Shown: positions 7,579 through 18,209 of the stretch, piece by piece
How the letters are laid out: every line of letters starts with the position of its first letter
Position numbering within the stretch: the first letter of the stretch is position 1
Source of the DNA: DATFVA01 sp963745945
GTDB taxonomy: Bacteria > Bacteroidota > Ignavibacteria > Ignavibacteriales > Ignavibacteriaceae
Direction: 5' to 3'
Length of the DNA stretch: 64,000 bases
NCBI GenBank assembly: GCA_963745945.1
Contig: CAVUZG010000006.1
Coordinates: 23,307 to 87,306, forward strand
Program-made: the position numbers and the translations under genes
The notes under the pieces: generated by a model
What the model was told of the DNA's origin: nothing
The model's database searches: none
The model's input: only the letters and a program-made list of their open reading frames with translations

Positions 7579-10500
7579 CTAATTATCCTTTAAAGTCGGT
7601 ATTCTTCCCGGTGTCCACGGAGCATTGTATTTTTCCATATCATCCTGTAATGTCTTCAAATCATAGTTATATAAATTCTTTAACTGCTCAAGCACAGGCG
7701 GGAATTTATCCATCAGAATTTTATATGCATTCTTTTCGTTCTGAGTAATGTTGGAAGATGAACGGTAATGTGTATATGCCAGTACTCCCAGTCTTTCATT
7801 AAATGTTACAGGTGAAGGCGGATTTTCTTCAGTACTTGGGAAGTTTGATTCGCGGTTAAACATAAGTGATATATCTTTCAACTTACTCCATAAATTATCT
7901 GCTCTTACCATTAAATCATTCGGTGCTTCAGGAGTATTTATGAGTGCCTGTTTTATATCTGTAACTCTTTTCATCATATCATTAAGAAATTCTTCTGTAC
8001 CGCTTATCGTTCTTGCAAGCTGGTTCGCTTTTTTCTGGAAATTTACCAGTTCGCTACGGTCGGCAATCGGGAGGGTTGAATTATTTAAAGCAACTACATT
8101 AAAATCAACAGGACCATAAAGTTGTTTCTCACCGTCCCTGTTAATCATTGCCATTGAAACTGTATATTTACCGGGCAATGCGAGTGTACTTCCGCGGTCT
8201 TCAGCGGTGGGATTAAATTTATCTTTCACTTCAACCGGTGAAGTGCTTTCAAACCGGAGATCCCAGTTAACCCTGTTAATTCCTTTCGAAGCAGCTTTTG
8301 TAATCTTCCTGATTATATTTCCTGCATCGTCTTTAATTGTGAAAACTAGATAAGGTTCAATCTCTTCCTTTTCTGCGCGAAGCTGTGCCGCGTCGGGTTG
8401 AGGAATTGGCTTTCCATCTTTAAATAATTCTTTTTCTTTTTCCCGTCTTATATCCTGAAGAGTTTTAGGAACATCTTTAATATAATAAGTAAATACTGCT
8501 CCGAATTCAGGATTGGGAGCCTTAAAGTAAGTTGCACCCTGTCCGTATCTTCCGCCTGTTTTGTGAAACATCAACGCATCTTTAACAGGGAAAATATATG
8601 AATCTTTATCGAGTGTAGTTTTATTTACTTCACGTAAAGGAGTGAAATTATCGAGTATATAAAATCCTCTTCCGAATGTTGCAATTACCAGGTCATTTTC
8701 TCTTTTCTGAAAAGCTATATCTCTTACGGCAATAGTCGGTATTCCTGATTTCAATTGTGCCCACACTTTTCCGCCATCTGTTGAAAAGAAAAATCCGAAT
8801 TCCGTTCCGGCAAAAAGTAGATCGGGATTAACATAATCCTGAGCGATTGTATGCACACTTCCGTTATCAGGTAAGTTGCCTGAAATTGAGTTCCAGGATT
8901 TTCCTTTATCAGTACTCTTTAAAAGGTAAGGTTTAAAATCATCTCTCTTTAAATTATTAAATGAAGCAAAAACTACATTCTCATCAAAATTAGAGGGAAA
9001 GATATCACTTACATAAGTGTACTTTGGAACTCCCGGAAATTCATCAATCTTTTTCCATGTTTGTGCATCTTCTGAAACCTGTATTACGCCGTCATCTGTG
9101 CCTGCATATAATAAATTTTCTTTGACAGGTGATTCGCACAAAGAAACTATCGTTCCAAATAATGAAGTAGACTGATCTTTTGCTACAGCATCAACACTCC
9201 AGTATTTTCCCATCACAGGCCACTGGTTTCTGTCGAGTTGTGCAGTAAGATCAGGACTGATTTCCTTCCAGGTATTTCCCCTGTCATCACTTCTGAATAC
9301 TTTGTTTGCCGCGCAATAAATTCTGGTGTGACTATGCGGACTGACAAACAATGGTGTGTCCCAGTTCCATTTGTACGTTAATTCACCTTCAGTTGGTTCG
9401 GGACGAATATCGATTGCTTCCCCGCTCGCTTTATCATACCGAACCATATTTCCGTACTGTGCCTCAGCATAAACAATATTCGGATCTTCAGGATCAGTCG
9501 AACTCCAGAAACCATCCCCGCCGTTTGTTACAAACCAGTCACTGTTAACAATTCCATCATTACTCAGTGTAGCTGAAGGACCTCCCATGCTGTTGTTATC
9601 CTGCGTTCCGCCATAAACATAGTAGAATGGTTCTGCGTTATCTACCGCAACTCTGTAAAATTGAGTAATAGGTAAATTCTCTTTAAAGTCGAAAGTCTTT
9701 CCGTCGTCATAAGTTTCGTAAACTCCGCCGTCACCGCCAATTAAAAAGTGATCTGTATAATCCGGATCAATCCACATTGCATGATCATCAACGTGGCGAT
9801 CTTTGTTGCCTACGTTTTTCCAGGTTTTTCCCCCATCAAGAGTTACTTTTGAAAATGTTTCTGTCGAAAATACTTTATCAGGATTTTTAGGATCAACATA
9901 AATCTCGTTAAAATACTGTCCTGAAGAAGCGTAATCACTCATTTTATCCCAGCTTGCACCGCGGTTGGTTGATCTGAAGAACCCGCTCTTCCCTTCCGCA
10001 GCTTCAACAATTAAATAAATAATATCGGGATTTGAAGGTGCGTACGCTATTCCCATTCCGCCGAGATCAACTTTAGGTAGACCTTTCATTATTTTTTCCC
10101 ACGTGGCACCGGCATCAGTTGATTTATAAACTGCTGATTCGGGTCCTCCGCCAATTTTTGTAAAAACGTGTCTTCTTCTTTGTTCCGATGTTGCATACAT
10201 TACATCAGGATTACGCGGATCATAAATAATATTATTAACTCCCGTGTTCTCACTTATCTCAAGAACTTTCTTCCATGTTTTTCCGCCGTCTTCTGTTCTG
10301 TATAATCCTCTGTCTCCGCCGGGTCCCCAGGCAGATCCCTCAGCAGCAACAAAAACTATATTTGAGTTTCGTGGATCAATTGCAATTTCACCAATCTGTC
10401 GTGAATCCTTTAATCCCATATTTTTCCAGGATTTTCCACCGTCTGTGGTTTTGTAAATTCCGTCGCCATAACCCAGAGCACGCTGATGATTATTTTCACC

Positions 10501-10839
10501 TGTTCCTGCCCATACTACATAAGGGTTGTTCGGATCAATAGCGAGGCACCCTATTGAGTAAGCGCCATAATGATCGAACACCGGTTCGAAAGTTATACCA
10601 TCATTAACTGTTTTCCAGATATGTCCGCTTGCCGCAGCTACATAATATTCAGCATGATTTTGGGGATTAATAGCAAAGTCTGCAATTCTCCCTGATGTGA
10701 ATGCGGGACCAATGCTTCTCCATTTTAGTCCTGAAACTACTTCTGTAAGAGTTGAATCTTTCTTGTCTTCATCCTGTGCATAAATTACAACAGACAAAAG
10801 AATTGAAAGTACCAGAGAAATGTTTATAAATCTTTTCAT
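7579..10839 (-). CDS. Secreted sortilin/VPS10-type BNR-repeat propeller protein
   Basis: The 1086-residue protein has a signal peptide (to about residue 21) and many Asp-box motifs (KTTDGGKSWKN, RTEDGGKTWKK, STDAGATWEK, STNRGASWDK, SDDRGNTWKE, STDGGKVWAQ) that form one or two large beta-propellers over residues 30-720. Smaller beta domains and a helical C-terminal region (about 930-1080) follow. Databases often label such proteins glycosyl hydrolase BNR repeat or VPS10 domain-containing, but no catalytic residues can be assigned here. No T9SS sorting domain is seen at its C-terminus (TPGRIPTLKDN), so it may be periplasmic. Intact over 3.2 kb. Confidence 0.85.
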   Translation of the reverse strand: MKRFINISLVLSILLSVVIYAQDEDKKDSTLTEVVSGLKWRSIGPAFTSGRIADFAINPQNHAEYYVAAASGHIWKTVNDGITFEPVFDHYGAYSIGCLAIDPNNPYVVWAGTGENNHQRALGYGDGIYKTTDGGKSWKNMGLKDSRQIGEIAIDPRNSNIVFVAAEGSAWGPGGDRGLYRTEDGGKTWKKVLEISENTGVNNIIYDPRNPDVMYATSEQRRRHVFTKIGGGPESAVYKSTDAGATWEKIMKGLPKVDLGGMGIAYAPSNPDIIYLIVEAAEGKSGFFRSTNRGASWDKMSDYASSGQYFNEIYVDPKNPDKVFSTETFSKVTLDGGKTWKNVGNKDRHVDDHAMWIDPDYTDHFLIGGDGGVYETYDDGKTFDFKENLPITQFYRVAVDNAEPFYYVYGGTQDNNSMGGPSATLSNDGIVNSDWFVTNGGDGFWSSTDPEDPNIVYAEAQYGNMVRYDKASGEAIDIRPEPTEGELTYKWNWDTPLFVSPHSHTRIYCAANKVFRSDDRGNTWKEISPDLTAQLDRNQWPVMGKYWSVDAVAKDQSTSLFGTIVSLCESPVKENLLYAGTDDGVIQVSEDAQTWKKIDEFPGVPKYTYVSDIFPSNFDENVVFASFNNLKRDDFKPYLLKSTDKGKSWNSISGNLPDNGSVHTIAQDYVNPDLLFAGTEFGFFFSTDGGKVWAQLKSGIPTIAVRDIAFQKRENDLVIATFGRGFYILDNFTPLREVNKTTLDKDSYIFPVKDALMFHKTGGRYGQGATYFKAPNPEFGAVFTYYIKDVPKTLQDIRREKEKELFKDGKPIPQPDAAQLRAEKEEIEPYLVFTIKDDAGNIIRKITKAASKGINRVNWDLRFESTSPVEVKDKFNPTAEDRGSTLALPGKYTVSMAMINRDGEKQLYGPVDFNVVALNNSTLPIADRSELVNFQKKANQLARTISGTEEFLNDMMKRVTDIKQALINTPEAPNDLMVRADNLWSKLKDISLMFNRESNFPSTEENPPSPVTFNERLGVLAYTHYRSSSNITQNEKNAYKILMDKFPPVLEQLKNLYNYDLKTLQDDMEKYNAPWTPGRIPTLKDN

Positions 10840-11150
10840 AATAAATTAGAAAATTGTGATTGAATAATTTGATTTGATATTTGAATGTATTTGTTGAGCA
10901 ATTTTAATAAAATTTAAATATAACTTCCCCGAATTTCAGGCATAAATTAGTAAACCGTAATTTATTATTCTACTTTAAAATGATAAATGGCAAATATTTT
11001 TTCTGAAAAGCGGCGGAAGTTCAGGATCGAGAGGAAGTTCAAGAGTAAGAGTAAATTCAAGAGGAAAATTAAGATTAAGAATTATTAAAAATGCCGGCAG
11101 CTTTTATACCGCCGGCACAGGGGAATTTGGGGATTAGGGGAAAACCATCT
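10840..11150. other. Intergenic region, purine-rich tract
   Basis: About 310 bases between two minus-strand genes. Positions 11015-11085 are strikingly purine-rich on the plus strand with loosely repeated AAGAG/TTCAAGAG units. A terminator hairpin sits at the 11 kb end. No open frame with a credible start was found. Confidence 0.5.
11086..11117 (-). terminator. Rho-independent terminator of the C25 peptidase gene
   Basis: On the minus strand TGCCGGC pairs with GCCGGCA around a 12-base loop and is followed by TTTTT. It lies about 35 bases after the stop codon of the gene at 11151. Confidence 0.75.
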
Positions 11151-14100
11151 TTATTTCAATAACAGCATCTTTCTGATTGCAACAAAATTCCCTGCTTTTA
11201 TTTTACAGATATAAAAACCTGAAGCAACTGATGCATTATCATTATTTCTTCCATTCCATATTACAGTATATTTTCCCGGCTCTTTAACTTCATTCACAAG
11301 AGATTTAACCAGCCTTCCAAGTCCATCATAAATATTTAGCGTTACTTCTGACTGATCGGGAATATCATATCTGATTGTGGTACTTGGATTAAAAGGATTG
11401 GGATAATTCTGAGACAAAGCAAACTCTGTCGGGATGTTGCTTACTTCAATTGTTATTTTGTCAGAGTAATGAACGAAACCGTCAAAATCAATCTGCTTCA
11501 GTCTGTATTGTATGTTTCCATTTTCAGGATTTTCATCTTTAAATGAATACAACTTCGGTTCAGTAGTTGTACCGTTCCCATTAACAAATCCAATCTCTTT
11601 CCATTCCGATATCTGATTTCTGGCCACTGATTTCTGAACCTCAAATCCCTTGTTATTTTTTTCAGTTGCAGTATTCCATCGCAATACAACAGCATCAGAA
11701 TTACTCTCGGCAGTAAATGAAGTTAATTCAACAGGAACTTCATTCAACTGCATACTAACCGGAATCGTTATCTGCTGATTATTCGGATCATTGCTTGTAA
11801 TAACCACGTCCATCGAATAATTACCGAGTTCAAGACCTTCAGTTAAGAAATCAAGAACAACTGCAAAAGAATTTCCGTTATACACGGTACCTGAAAAACT
11901 ATCAGTTGTAAGCCATTCAGGTTCGGCAGAAATTTTTACTGCAAGATTGTTCTCAACATAGGCTGCATTGTGTGCAATCTGTAGTCCGTCGGACCCATTG
12001 GCGTTTTCAATTCCAACGGTACAGGAATTTAACATGGCTGCCATATTATTATAATAAAAACATACCTGGTTGTTTGATTGGAGTACGATCTGGTATGTTA
12101 GTGAACCAGTTCCTGAATATAACTGCCAGTTGGTAAACTGAATTACAAATGTGTTATTAACCTGCTGAATATAAACTGTTCCCTGAGTTCTTCCATCCAG
12201 ATCATCCCAGAAAGGTGATATAAAATTATCAGGCATTCCGGCTGTTGGAATTCCATCATTTGTGTAGGTATCCTGAGTAATATTATCAAATGAAATAAAT
12301 CCGTTTGAGCTTATGTAGAGTTCGGTTTGTACCTCACCATAAAATTTGAAGTTGAAACCAATCGGTATTGGTCCTGCAACACCTTCATCCAGGGGATCGA
12401 AAGTGCCGGTTGATACCCAGTTTGTAACGGGTGTTCCAGTAGTGGAAATATCATTCCATTCATAAACCGGTCCCTGCGGATCGTTACTGTCTATCCATTC
12501 ATATCCAAAATTATCCGGTCCCCCTGAACCTCTGATACTCATTCCCTTTTTAATATCAGGATTATCTTTTGTGTATAACGACGAGGTTTCGTTTCTGACG
12601 GGTAAAATTCTTGCGACCACATCACCCGGGAAATTATTGTTTGTTAATTCAATATTGTAATCAAGAGTTGAGTTTCCTGAACTGATATTGGAAATCATTA
12701 TTGAATCACTATATGTTGAGTCGGGAATAAGAATGCAGTTTATGAAACCGGGAGTAATTGCAATTTGCGGAGCTTCCCAGGTTGTCTCAGTTGAAACATT
12801 TGACATTTGGGATCTGTTTCCCCAAATGTCCAGTGCTTTCATCGCAAAATAATACTGAGTAGTAAAATCGAGATTTTCAAGAGTATAAGATTTTACCGTT
12901 CCAACAGAATCAGGACCTCCTGATATTAATATTGATGTTGCATTATTAAAATCATTTTCATTTACAATCGGATCGGTTGAATATCTTAAATCGTAGCTTA
13001 CAATTCCTCCGAATGAAGAATCGAATGGTGCTGTCCAGTTAAGAGTTACTGAATTAGAAGTCGGATCTACTACTGAAAGATCTGTTATCTGTTCAGGAGC
13101 GGTTGAGTCGGGTTCCATTCCAAGTGTGAGCATCATCGAACAATCACCCATAATATTATATTGCTCCATCAGCTTTAAACCTTCGCCGCTGCTTCCTCCC
13201 CAAAGATCCATCGCGTACATAATTCCGTTGAAGCAGACTCCCCCCACACTCTGTTTATCGCGGGTTGTTAAGAGAAACATAGAATGATTCTGCGCATCAC
13301 AAGGCGGTACCCAGCTGGCCAGTGTAGAAGCCCCGAACGAGCCTATCGCACCTTTCGGATCTGCCATACTACCTGCTCTTACCCATGCTTCCTCCATACA
13401 TTCGCTCATTGTGAAATCACCATTTTCGCAAGCCACATCCCACACGAAAGGATTTTTATATCCGTTAGAAAGACCGTAAATGTTTGAATTACTATATCCC
13501 GTAGTTCCCCAGGATGTACCAGAACCATGACCAATATAATTTACTATACTTCTACCGTCATTAAGTGCGTTTGTTACCTGGGAAGCAGAAGCACCGGGAT
13601 CATAAATCTGATCAACTGTTGTGAAAAATAAATTATCGATTAGCATATCACGGACAAGATTCATTCTTTGCCAATCATATGTTCCCGTTCCTCCGTCCTC
13701 GTTGCTTGCAACACCGGTTCCTTTAAGATACCAGCCTGCTTCCGGACCTGTATCGGGAAATTTTTCATATTTAATTAATTTGTATAAAATGTAATCGAGG
13801 TTTGCAGATGAAGTTGGGGAGATTCTCGAAATATATGCATCGGGATAAGCATCACTTCCAGCCAATTTAACATAGCACGGATCTGATGGCGCTCCTTCAG
13901 AAGTTCCGTTCAATGTTGGAATCTGGTTTGATTCACCAACTAAAACTATAAATGTTAATCCTTCAGTGGAATTATACAAATTCTGAATGTAGTTCTTTAT
14001 TGCAGTTGAACCTGTTCCGGTTTCAGTTGGATATTCTGCGGTAAGAGTTGTAATTCCCTTTTCAACTTTCCAATCATAAAACGGAGTAATGTTAGATGCA

Positions 14101-14843
14101 AAAGTGGTTGGGTAAATAATTAATAATCTTCCTGTCTCACCAAGCGGTACATAATCATAATTCGGAGTCCCGTAATTAATAAACAGGGATTTATATATTT
14201 CAACAAATTCCTTTGAAACCCCGGTAAACGGTTTTAATCTCACAAATGGGTTAACAACCGGAACTGATTGGTCTGCAAAAACTTCAACAACAATTCTCGT
14301 GCAAATTTTTAATTTTCCTTCAGCGGGATTGTACTGCATCGGGTTAAACTGAATTGTTTGTCCTCTAAGTTCCCTTACAACATAAGGTGCGTCCAGTGAT
14401 ACATTATTTTCCGGGTACCAGACATCCCGGTTATATATTTCATTAAAAGTAAACGATACAGTCGAAGGATCTATATTTCTTGTTAAATGTCCCTTCGAAG
14501 GAGTAACCGGCAAAGTTTCAATAGTATTGAAATCCTGCGCAATTATTCTATAGTTCATTCCAACAAGATCTGGAATTATTATACTTGCCCTGTGAATCGG
14601 CAGTTGAGGATTACCTTTTTCCATAAGACAATTGCTGCCGGAAATACTATAGAGCACGGTTGTTGTACCATTAATGTCTATCGTTCTTTCTTGATAATTG
14701 TTCAGAATAAATTCAACTGTGGTGCTTGTCGGAGTTGTATTTATAATATTGGTTTGTATTCCGTTTTGGCTATTCGTCTGACTGAATGATGTAAAAGAAA
14801 AAATTGAAAATAAAAGAAATGAAACTAAGTAGAATTTTTTCAT
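11151..14843 (-). CDS. Gingipain-type cysteine peptidase (family C25) with FN3 and T9SS sorting domains
   Basis: The 1230-residue secreted protease has a signal peptide (1-21), a propeptide-like region (to about 230) and a C25 catalytic region. The catalytic His sits in NYIGHGSGTSW (about residue 437) and the Cys in WDVACENGDF (about 471), the usual gingipain spacing. A fibronectin type III-like domain follows (AVDLRYSTDP-like segment, about 585-690), then a beta-sandwich region with GFNFKFYG and WDDLDG, and finally the T9SS domain (QNYPNPFNPSTTIRYDIP ... AIRKMLLLK). In Bacteroidota such enzymes are exported by T9SS and degrade external protein. The gene is intact and has its own terminator. 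Confidence 0.92.
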   Translation of the reverse strand: MKKFYLVSFLLFSIFSFTSFSQTNSQNGIQTNIINTTPTSTTVEFILNNYQERTIDINGTTTVLYSISGSNCLMEKGNPQLPIHRASIIIPDLVGMNYRIIAQDFNTIETLPVTPSKGHLTRNIDPSTVSFTFNEIYNRDVWYPENNVSLDAPYVVRELRGQTIQFNPMQYNPAEGKLKICTRIVVEVFADQSVPVVNPFVRLKPFTGVSKEFVEIYKSLFINYGTPNYDYVPLGETGRLLIIYPTTFASNITPFYDWKVEKGITTLTAEYPTETGTGSTAIKNYIQNLYNSTEGLTFIVLVGESNQIPTLNGTSEGAPSDPCYVKLAGSDAYPDAYISRISPTSSANLDYILYKLIKYEKFPDTGPEAGWYLKGTGVASNEDGGTGTYDWQRMNLVRDMLIDNLFFTTVDQIYDPGASASQVTNALNDGRSIVNYIGHGSGTSWGTTGYSNSNIYGLSNGYKNPFVWDVACENGDFTMSECMEEAWVRAGSMADPKGAIGSFGASTLASWVPPCDAQNHSMFLLTTRDKQSVGGVCFNGIMYAMDLWGGSSGEGLKLMEQYNIMGDCSMMLTLGMEPDSTAPEQITDLSVVDPTSNSVTLNWTAPFDSSFGGIVSYDLRYSTDPIVNENDFNNATSILISGGPDSVGTVKSYTLENLDFTTQYYFAMKALDIWGNRSQMSNVSTETTWEAPQIAITPGFINCILIPDSTYSDSIMISNISSGNSTLDYNIELTNNNFPGDVVARILPVRNETSSLYTKDNPDIKKGMSIRGSGGPDNFGYEWIDSNDPQGPVYEWNDISTTGTPVTNWVSTGTFDPLDEGVAGPIPIGFNFKFYGEVQTELYISSNGFISFDNITQDTYTNDGIPTAGMPDNFISPFWDDLDGRTQGTVYIQQVNNTFVIQFTNWQLYSGTGSLTYQIVLQSNNQVCFYYNNMAAMLNSCTVGIENANGSDGLQIAHNAAYVENNLAVKISAEPEWLTTDSFSGTVYNGNSFAVVLDFLTEGLELGNYSMDVVITSNDPNNQQITIPVSMQLNEVPVELTSFTAESNSDAVVLRWNTATEKNNKGFEVQKSVARNQISEWKEIGFVNGNGTTTEPKLYSFKDENPENGNIQYRLKQIDFDGFVHYSDKITIEVSNIPTEFALSQNYPNPFNPSTTIRYDIPDQSEVTLNIYDGLGRLVKSLVNEVKEPGKYTVIWNGRNNDNASVASGFYICKIKAGNFVAIRKMLLLK

Positions 14844-15051
14844 AATCTCCCCAGATATTTTAATGAGATAAATTCGTTACAGCAAGTTCATAAAATAGCC
14901 CAACAGAAGCAAGGATTTTGTTTGTCAAATCCCCTTTCGAGGAATTTTATAAATTATTGATACAATAAATTTATTGATTCATGTCACCACACAAAATGTA
15001 TTTAAGTTTTAAATATCATATTAAACAATATGATAAGGAGAGTGTGAAAAA

Positions 15052-15546
15052 ATGTCGAATAAAATTGAAGAATTAATAAAAGAGTTAGCTAATCCAAATG
15101 GAATTATCAGGCAGAAAGCGAGGTATGAACTCGTTAAGTTAGGAAGTCCGGCTTTGGATTATTTGCTCGAATTGCAGAGTTCTGAAAAACATCTTGCCAG
15201 ATGGGAATCAGTTAAAGCAATAAGTGAAATTGGAGGAAAAGATTCTATTCCTATACTTATAAATGCACTTGAAGATGAGGAGTTTGATGTTAGATGGCTT
15301 GCGGCTGAAGGGCTTATTGATATCGGACATGATTCTGTTTTTCCCCTTCTTAAATCTTTTATCGCTAATAAAGATTCTGTGCATTTGAAAGAAGGTTTGC
15401 ATCATATTCTTAAAGGTTTGGAAATAAGAGGGCTTTATGAAGATAAACATGAAATTATTAAAGCGCTTGAAACTTTTGACGCTCCGGTCAAAATTCAATT
15501 AAAGATTTTAGATTTGATTAAAGATGAGGTTGTGAATATTAAGTAA
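15052..15546 (+). CDS. HEAT-repeat protein
   Basis: A 164-residue cytoplasmic protein (no signal peptide) with a strong RBS (AAGGAGAG). It contains paired helices of the HEAT/PBS-lyase type: IRQKARYELVKLGSPALDYLLEL, ARWESVKAISEIGGKDSIPILINAL and VRWLAAEGLIDIGHDSVFPLLKSF. Such repeats usually form protein-binding scaffolds. No catalytic motif is visible. It precedes the aldo/keto reductase by about 80 bases on the same strand and could be co-transcribed. Partner unknown. Confidence 0.85.
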   Translation: MSNKIEELIKELANPNGIIRQKARYELVKLGSPALDYLLELQSSEKHLARWESVKAISEIGGKDSIPILINALEDEEFDVRWLAAEGLIDIGHDSVFPLLKSFIANKDSVHLKEGLHHILKGLEIRGLYEDKHEIIKALETFDAPVKIQLKILDLIKDEVVNIK

Positions 15547-15629
15547 TGCTGCAAGGTTTTTATTATTCAATTAATAAATAATTTAGATTATTTATTATTT
15601 AAAACTTTTTTAATAAGAAGGATTCTGTT

Positions 15630-16616
15630 TTGGAAAAAAGAAAATTAGGAAAAGAGGGGCCGGTAGTTTCGGCTATCGGACTTGGCTGTATGGGAATGTC
15701 GGAATTTTACGGAGCTGCTGATGAAGTTGAATCAGTAAATACGATACATAAAGCTTTTGATCTGGGAATTAACTTTTTTGATACTGCCGATATGTACGGT
15801 CCGTTTAAAAATGAAAAACTTGTGGGAAAAGCCCTCAAAGGAATACGAGAGAATGTAATTCTGGCAACAAAATTTGGAATTGTACGGAGTGAAGATCCCA
15901 GGAAGCGTTCTGTAAATGGAAAACCTGAATATGTTAAATCAGCTTGTGATGCTTCGCTGAAACGGCTCGGTGTTGATCATATTGATTTGTATTACCAGCA
16001 TAGAGTGGATAAAAACACTCCAATTGAAGATACAATAGGGGCAATGTCAGATCTTGTTAAGGCGGGCAAAGTAAGATTTATCGGAATGTCTGAAGCTTCT
16101 GCAGATACTATCCGTCGTGCAAATAAAATTCACCAGGTTACAGCACTTCAATCAGAATATTCTTTATGGACGCGCGATCCTGAATCTGAAATATTTTCAA
16201 CGGTGAGAGAACTTGGAATCGGGTTCGTTTCATATAGCCCTTTAGGCAGAGGATTTCTGACCGGAAGATTTAAGAGCCCGGGTGATTTCGACAAAAATGA
16301 TTTCAGAAAATATTCACCGCGCTTCAAGGGAGAAAATTTTCAGAAGAACCTGGAACTTGTGAACAAAGTAAATCAACTTGTAAAAAACAAAGGTATTACC
16401 TCCGCACAGCTTGCATTAGCCTGGGTATTGAACCGTGGGAATGATATTGTCCCGATTCCAGGTACAACAAAGATAAAACACATTGAAGAAAATGTTAAAG
16501 CGGCAGACATTAAACTGACAGAAGATGAACTTCAGGAAATTGATGAAATATTTCCAATGGATGCAGCAAGCGGATTGCGATATCCGGAAGAATCAATGAA
16601 GTCAGTTAATAATTAA
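15630..16616 (+). CDS. Aldo/keto reductase
   Basis: The 328-residue NADPH-dependent oxidoreductase is a TIM barrel. The tetrad is visible: Asp and Tyr in FFDTADMYGPFKNE, Lys in ATKFG and His in YYQHRVD. The cofactor-binding segment PIPGTTKIKHIEENVKA is near the end. It resembles the AKR13 / YajO-like group that reduces aldehydes. The start is TTG at 15630, preceded by AGAAGGA seven bases upstream; no ATG lies in frame before MYG. Substrate cannot be told. Confidence 0.93.
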   Translation: MEKRKLGKEGPVVSAIGLGCMGMSEFYGAADEVESVNTIHKAFDLGINFFDTADMYGPFKNEKLVGKALKGIRENVILATKFGIVRSEDPRKRSVNGKPEYVKSACDASLKRLGVDHIDLYYQHRVDKNTPIEDTIGAMSDLVKAGKVRFIGMSEASADTIRRANKIHQVTALQSEYSLWTRDPESEIFSTVRELGIGFVSYSPLGRGFLTGRFKSPGDFDKNDFRKYSPRFKGENFQKNLELVNKVNQLVKNKGITSAQLALAWVLNRGNDIVPIPGTTKIKHIEENVKAADIKLTEDELQEIDEIFPMDAASGLRYPEESMKSVNN

Positions 16617-16631
16617 ATCGAATAATAAAAA

Positions 16632-17819
16632 TTATTTTATGTCCGGTTCCCCCGGGCTATTTTTTATCATCAAAACAATCAGAAAAAACATTATTACTGC
16701 CAGAAATGCACCTCCAAAATAAACACCGGAAACTCCCCATAATTCAAAAATTAATCCCATAACCAGGGGACCGAGTGTCTGACCCAGTCTAAGCACCATT
16801 CCGTTTATGGACATGAAAGCGGCCCTGTTTTCTGATGGAGCTAAATCAGCAAGAAGTGTTTGGAGACTGGGAATATTCAATCCCTGGGCAATTCCGAAAA
16901 GAACTAAAGGAAATAAAAGCCACCACAGAGATAAAACAAAAGGAATTAATATCATTGAAAAAGCATATAAAATAAACGCTGCTTTAAGTAGTGTTCTCCC
17001 CGAATATTTCTGAGTAAGTTTTCCTATTTGAAAAGAGGTGATAGCAGTACTAACTGACATAGCAGACATCAGTATTCCAATAATAAATGCACTTGCCTGA
17101 AAAGTATGATCGAGAAGAAATGGAAAATAAGTTAGATAAGCACCGTACAAAATTATAAAGGTGCAGATACTTGTAATGAAAATTCCAATAATCCTTATAT
17201 CATTAACATATTTCCATGCAGTTAAAAGATAATCTTTTAATTTCTTTTGGTTTGTAATTTCTAAATTATCTAACGAAAAAATTACGATTAGAGCAATGGG
17301 CAATGCCAAAACAGGAAGTACAAACGGGAAATACCATGCAATTGTTGCTAACATACCCCCGATCGCCGGGTACGCTGCAGTCCCTATGCTCAATACACTT
17401 GCATTATAACCCATTGCGGTTGCTCTTTGTCTACCCTCATAAAAGTCACCTACCAATGTTACGTTTAAAGAACCAAGTGAAGCCGCACCGGTTCCCTGCA
17501 ACAGTCTTAAAATAATCAGACTCTGAAAATCCCGAGCAAACGTGCAACTAAAACCTGCAATACCAAATAAAATCAATGAAGGGACAAGCACTTTTTTTCT
17601 TCCAAGCCTATCAGCCATAACTCCCAGGACCGGAGTTAACAATACACCGGGAAGAGTAAAGACTGTGATTAATAATCCGACTTGCTGCGATGACAAACCA
17701 AATTGTCGTGCAATTTTAGGAAAAGCAGGAGTTATACTTGAAACTCCAAGCACAGCCATTAATGTTACGCTAAAAATTATTAGCAGGTTTTTATTGAATA
17801 AGAGCCCGGAATTTTTCAT
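16632..17819 (-). CDS. MFS transporter, drug:H+ antiporter type
   Basis: The 395-residue protein has twelve predicted membrane helices. The MFS signature between helices 2 and 3 is clear (GVMADRLGRKKVL), and LRLLQGTGAASLG resembles helix 4 of DHA1 exporters. It likely exports small molecules with proton uptake. It converges with the aldo/keto reductase with 15 bases between stops. Substrate unknown. Confidence 0.88.
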   Translation of the reverse strand: MKNSGLLFNKNLLIIFSVTLMAVLGVSSITPAFPKIARQFGLSSQQVGLLITVFTLPGVLLTPVLGVMADRLGRKKVLVPSLILFGIAGFSCTFARDFQSLIILRLLQGTGAASLGSLNVTLVGDFYEGRQRATAMGYNASVLSIGTAAYPAIGGMLATIAWYFPFVLPVLALPIALIVIFSLDNLEITNQKKLKDYLLTAWKYVNDIRIIGIFITSICTFIILYGAYLTYFPFLLDHTFQASAFIIGILMSAMSVSTAITSFQIGKLTQKYSGRTLLKAAFILYAFSMILIPFVLSLWWLLFPLVLFGIAQGLNIPSLQTLLADLAPSENRAAFMSINGMVLRLGQTLGPLVMGLIFELWGVSGVYFGGAFLAVIMFFLIVLMIKNSPGEPDIK

Positions 17820-18209
17820 AAAAACAAATCGGATGCCTCTTAAAATTTTAACAAAATTACGTTTTTATTCTATTGAAAAAAAAACAGTTGTTAAATAAAA
17901 ACTTATAGTGTTCAGCAGAAGCATAGAGATTGAATGAGGGTAATTTTATTCAAATATGAAAGATGATAATGTTTAAGTAAGAATTAATTTTATGGAGGAA
18001 ATGGAACTGTATTCACTACTATCTCCTCTTTTATTTTTACATCTAATATTCGACTCTTTAGTCGTACAAATAATACATTTGGTCGAGCCATAATAATCAC
18101 CGTTCAAAAAACTTCTTATTCCCGTAACAATTCAATTTTTATTAAAGGCACATACTTTGTTAACAGAAGAGGGTGTTAAACAATAATAAATAAAGAAGGG
18201 AAACAGTGT
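17820..18209. other. Intergenic region between divergent genes
   Basis: About 390 AT-rich bases between the MFS gene and the DUF2202 lipoprotein gene. It must contain both promoters. Neither a credible open frame nor a stable structured element was found. Confidence 0.5.

Noticed and set aside
11015..11085. Purine-rich repeat-like tract
   Set aside because: Units are too irregular for a CRISPR or true tandem repeat, and no function can be supported.
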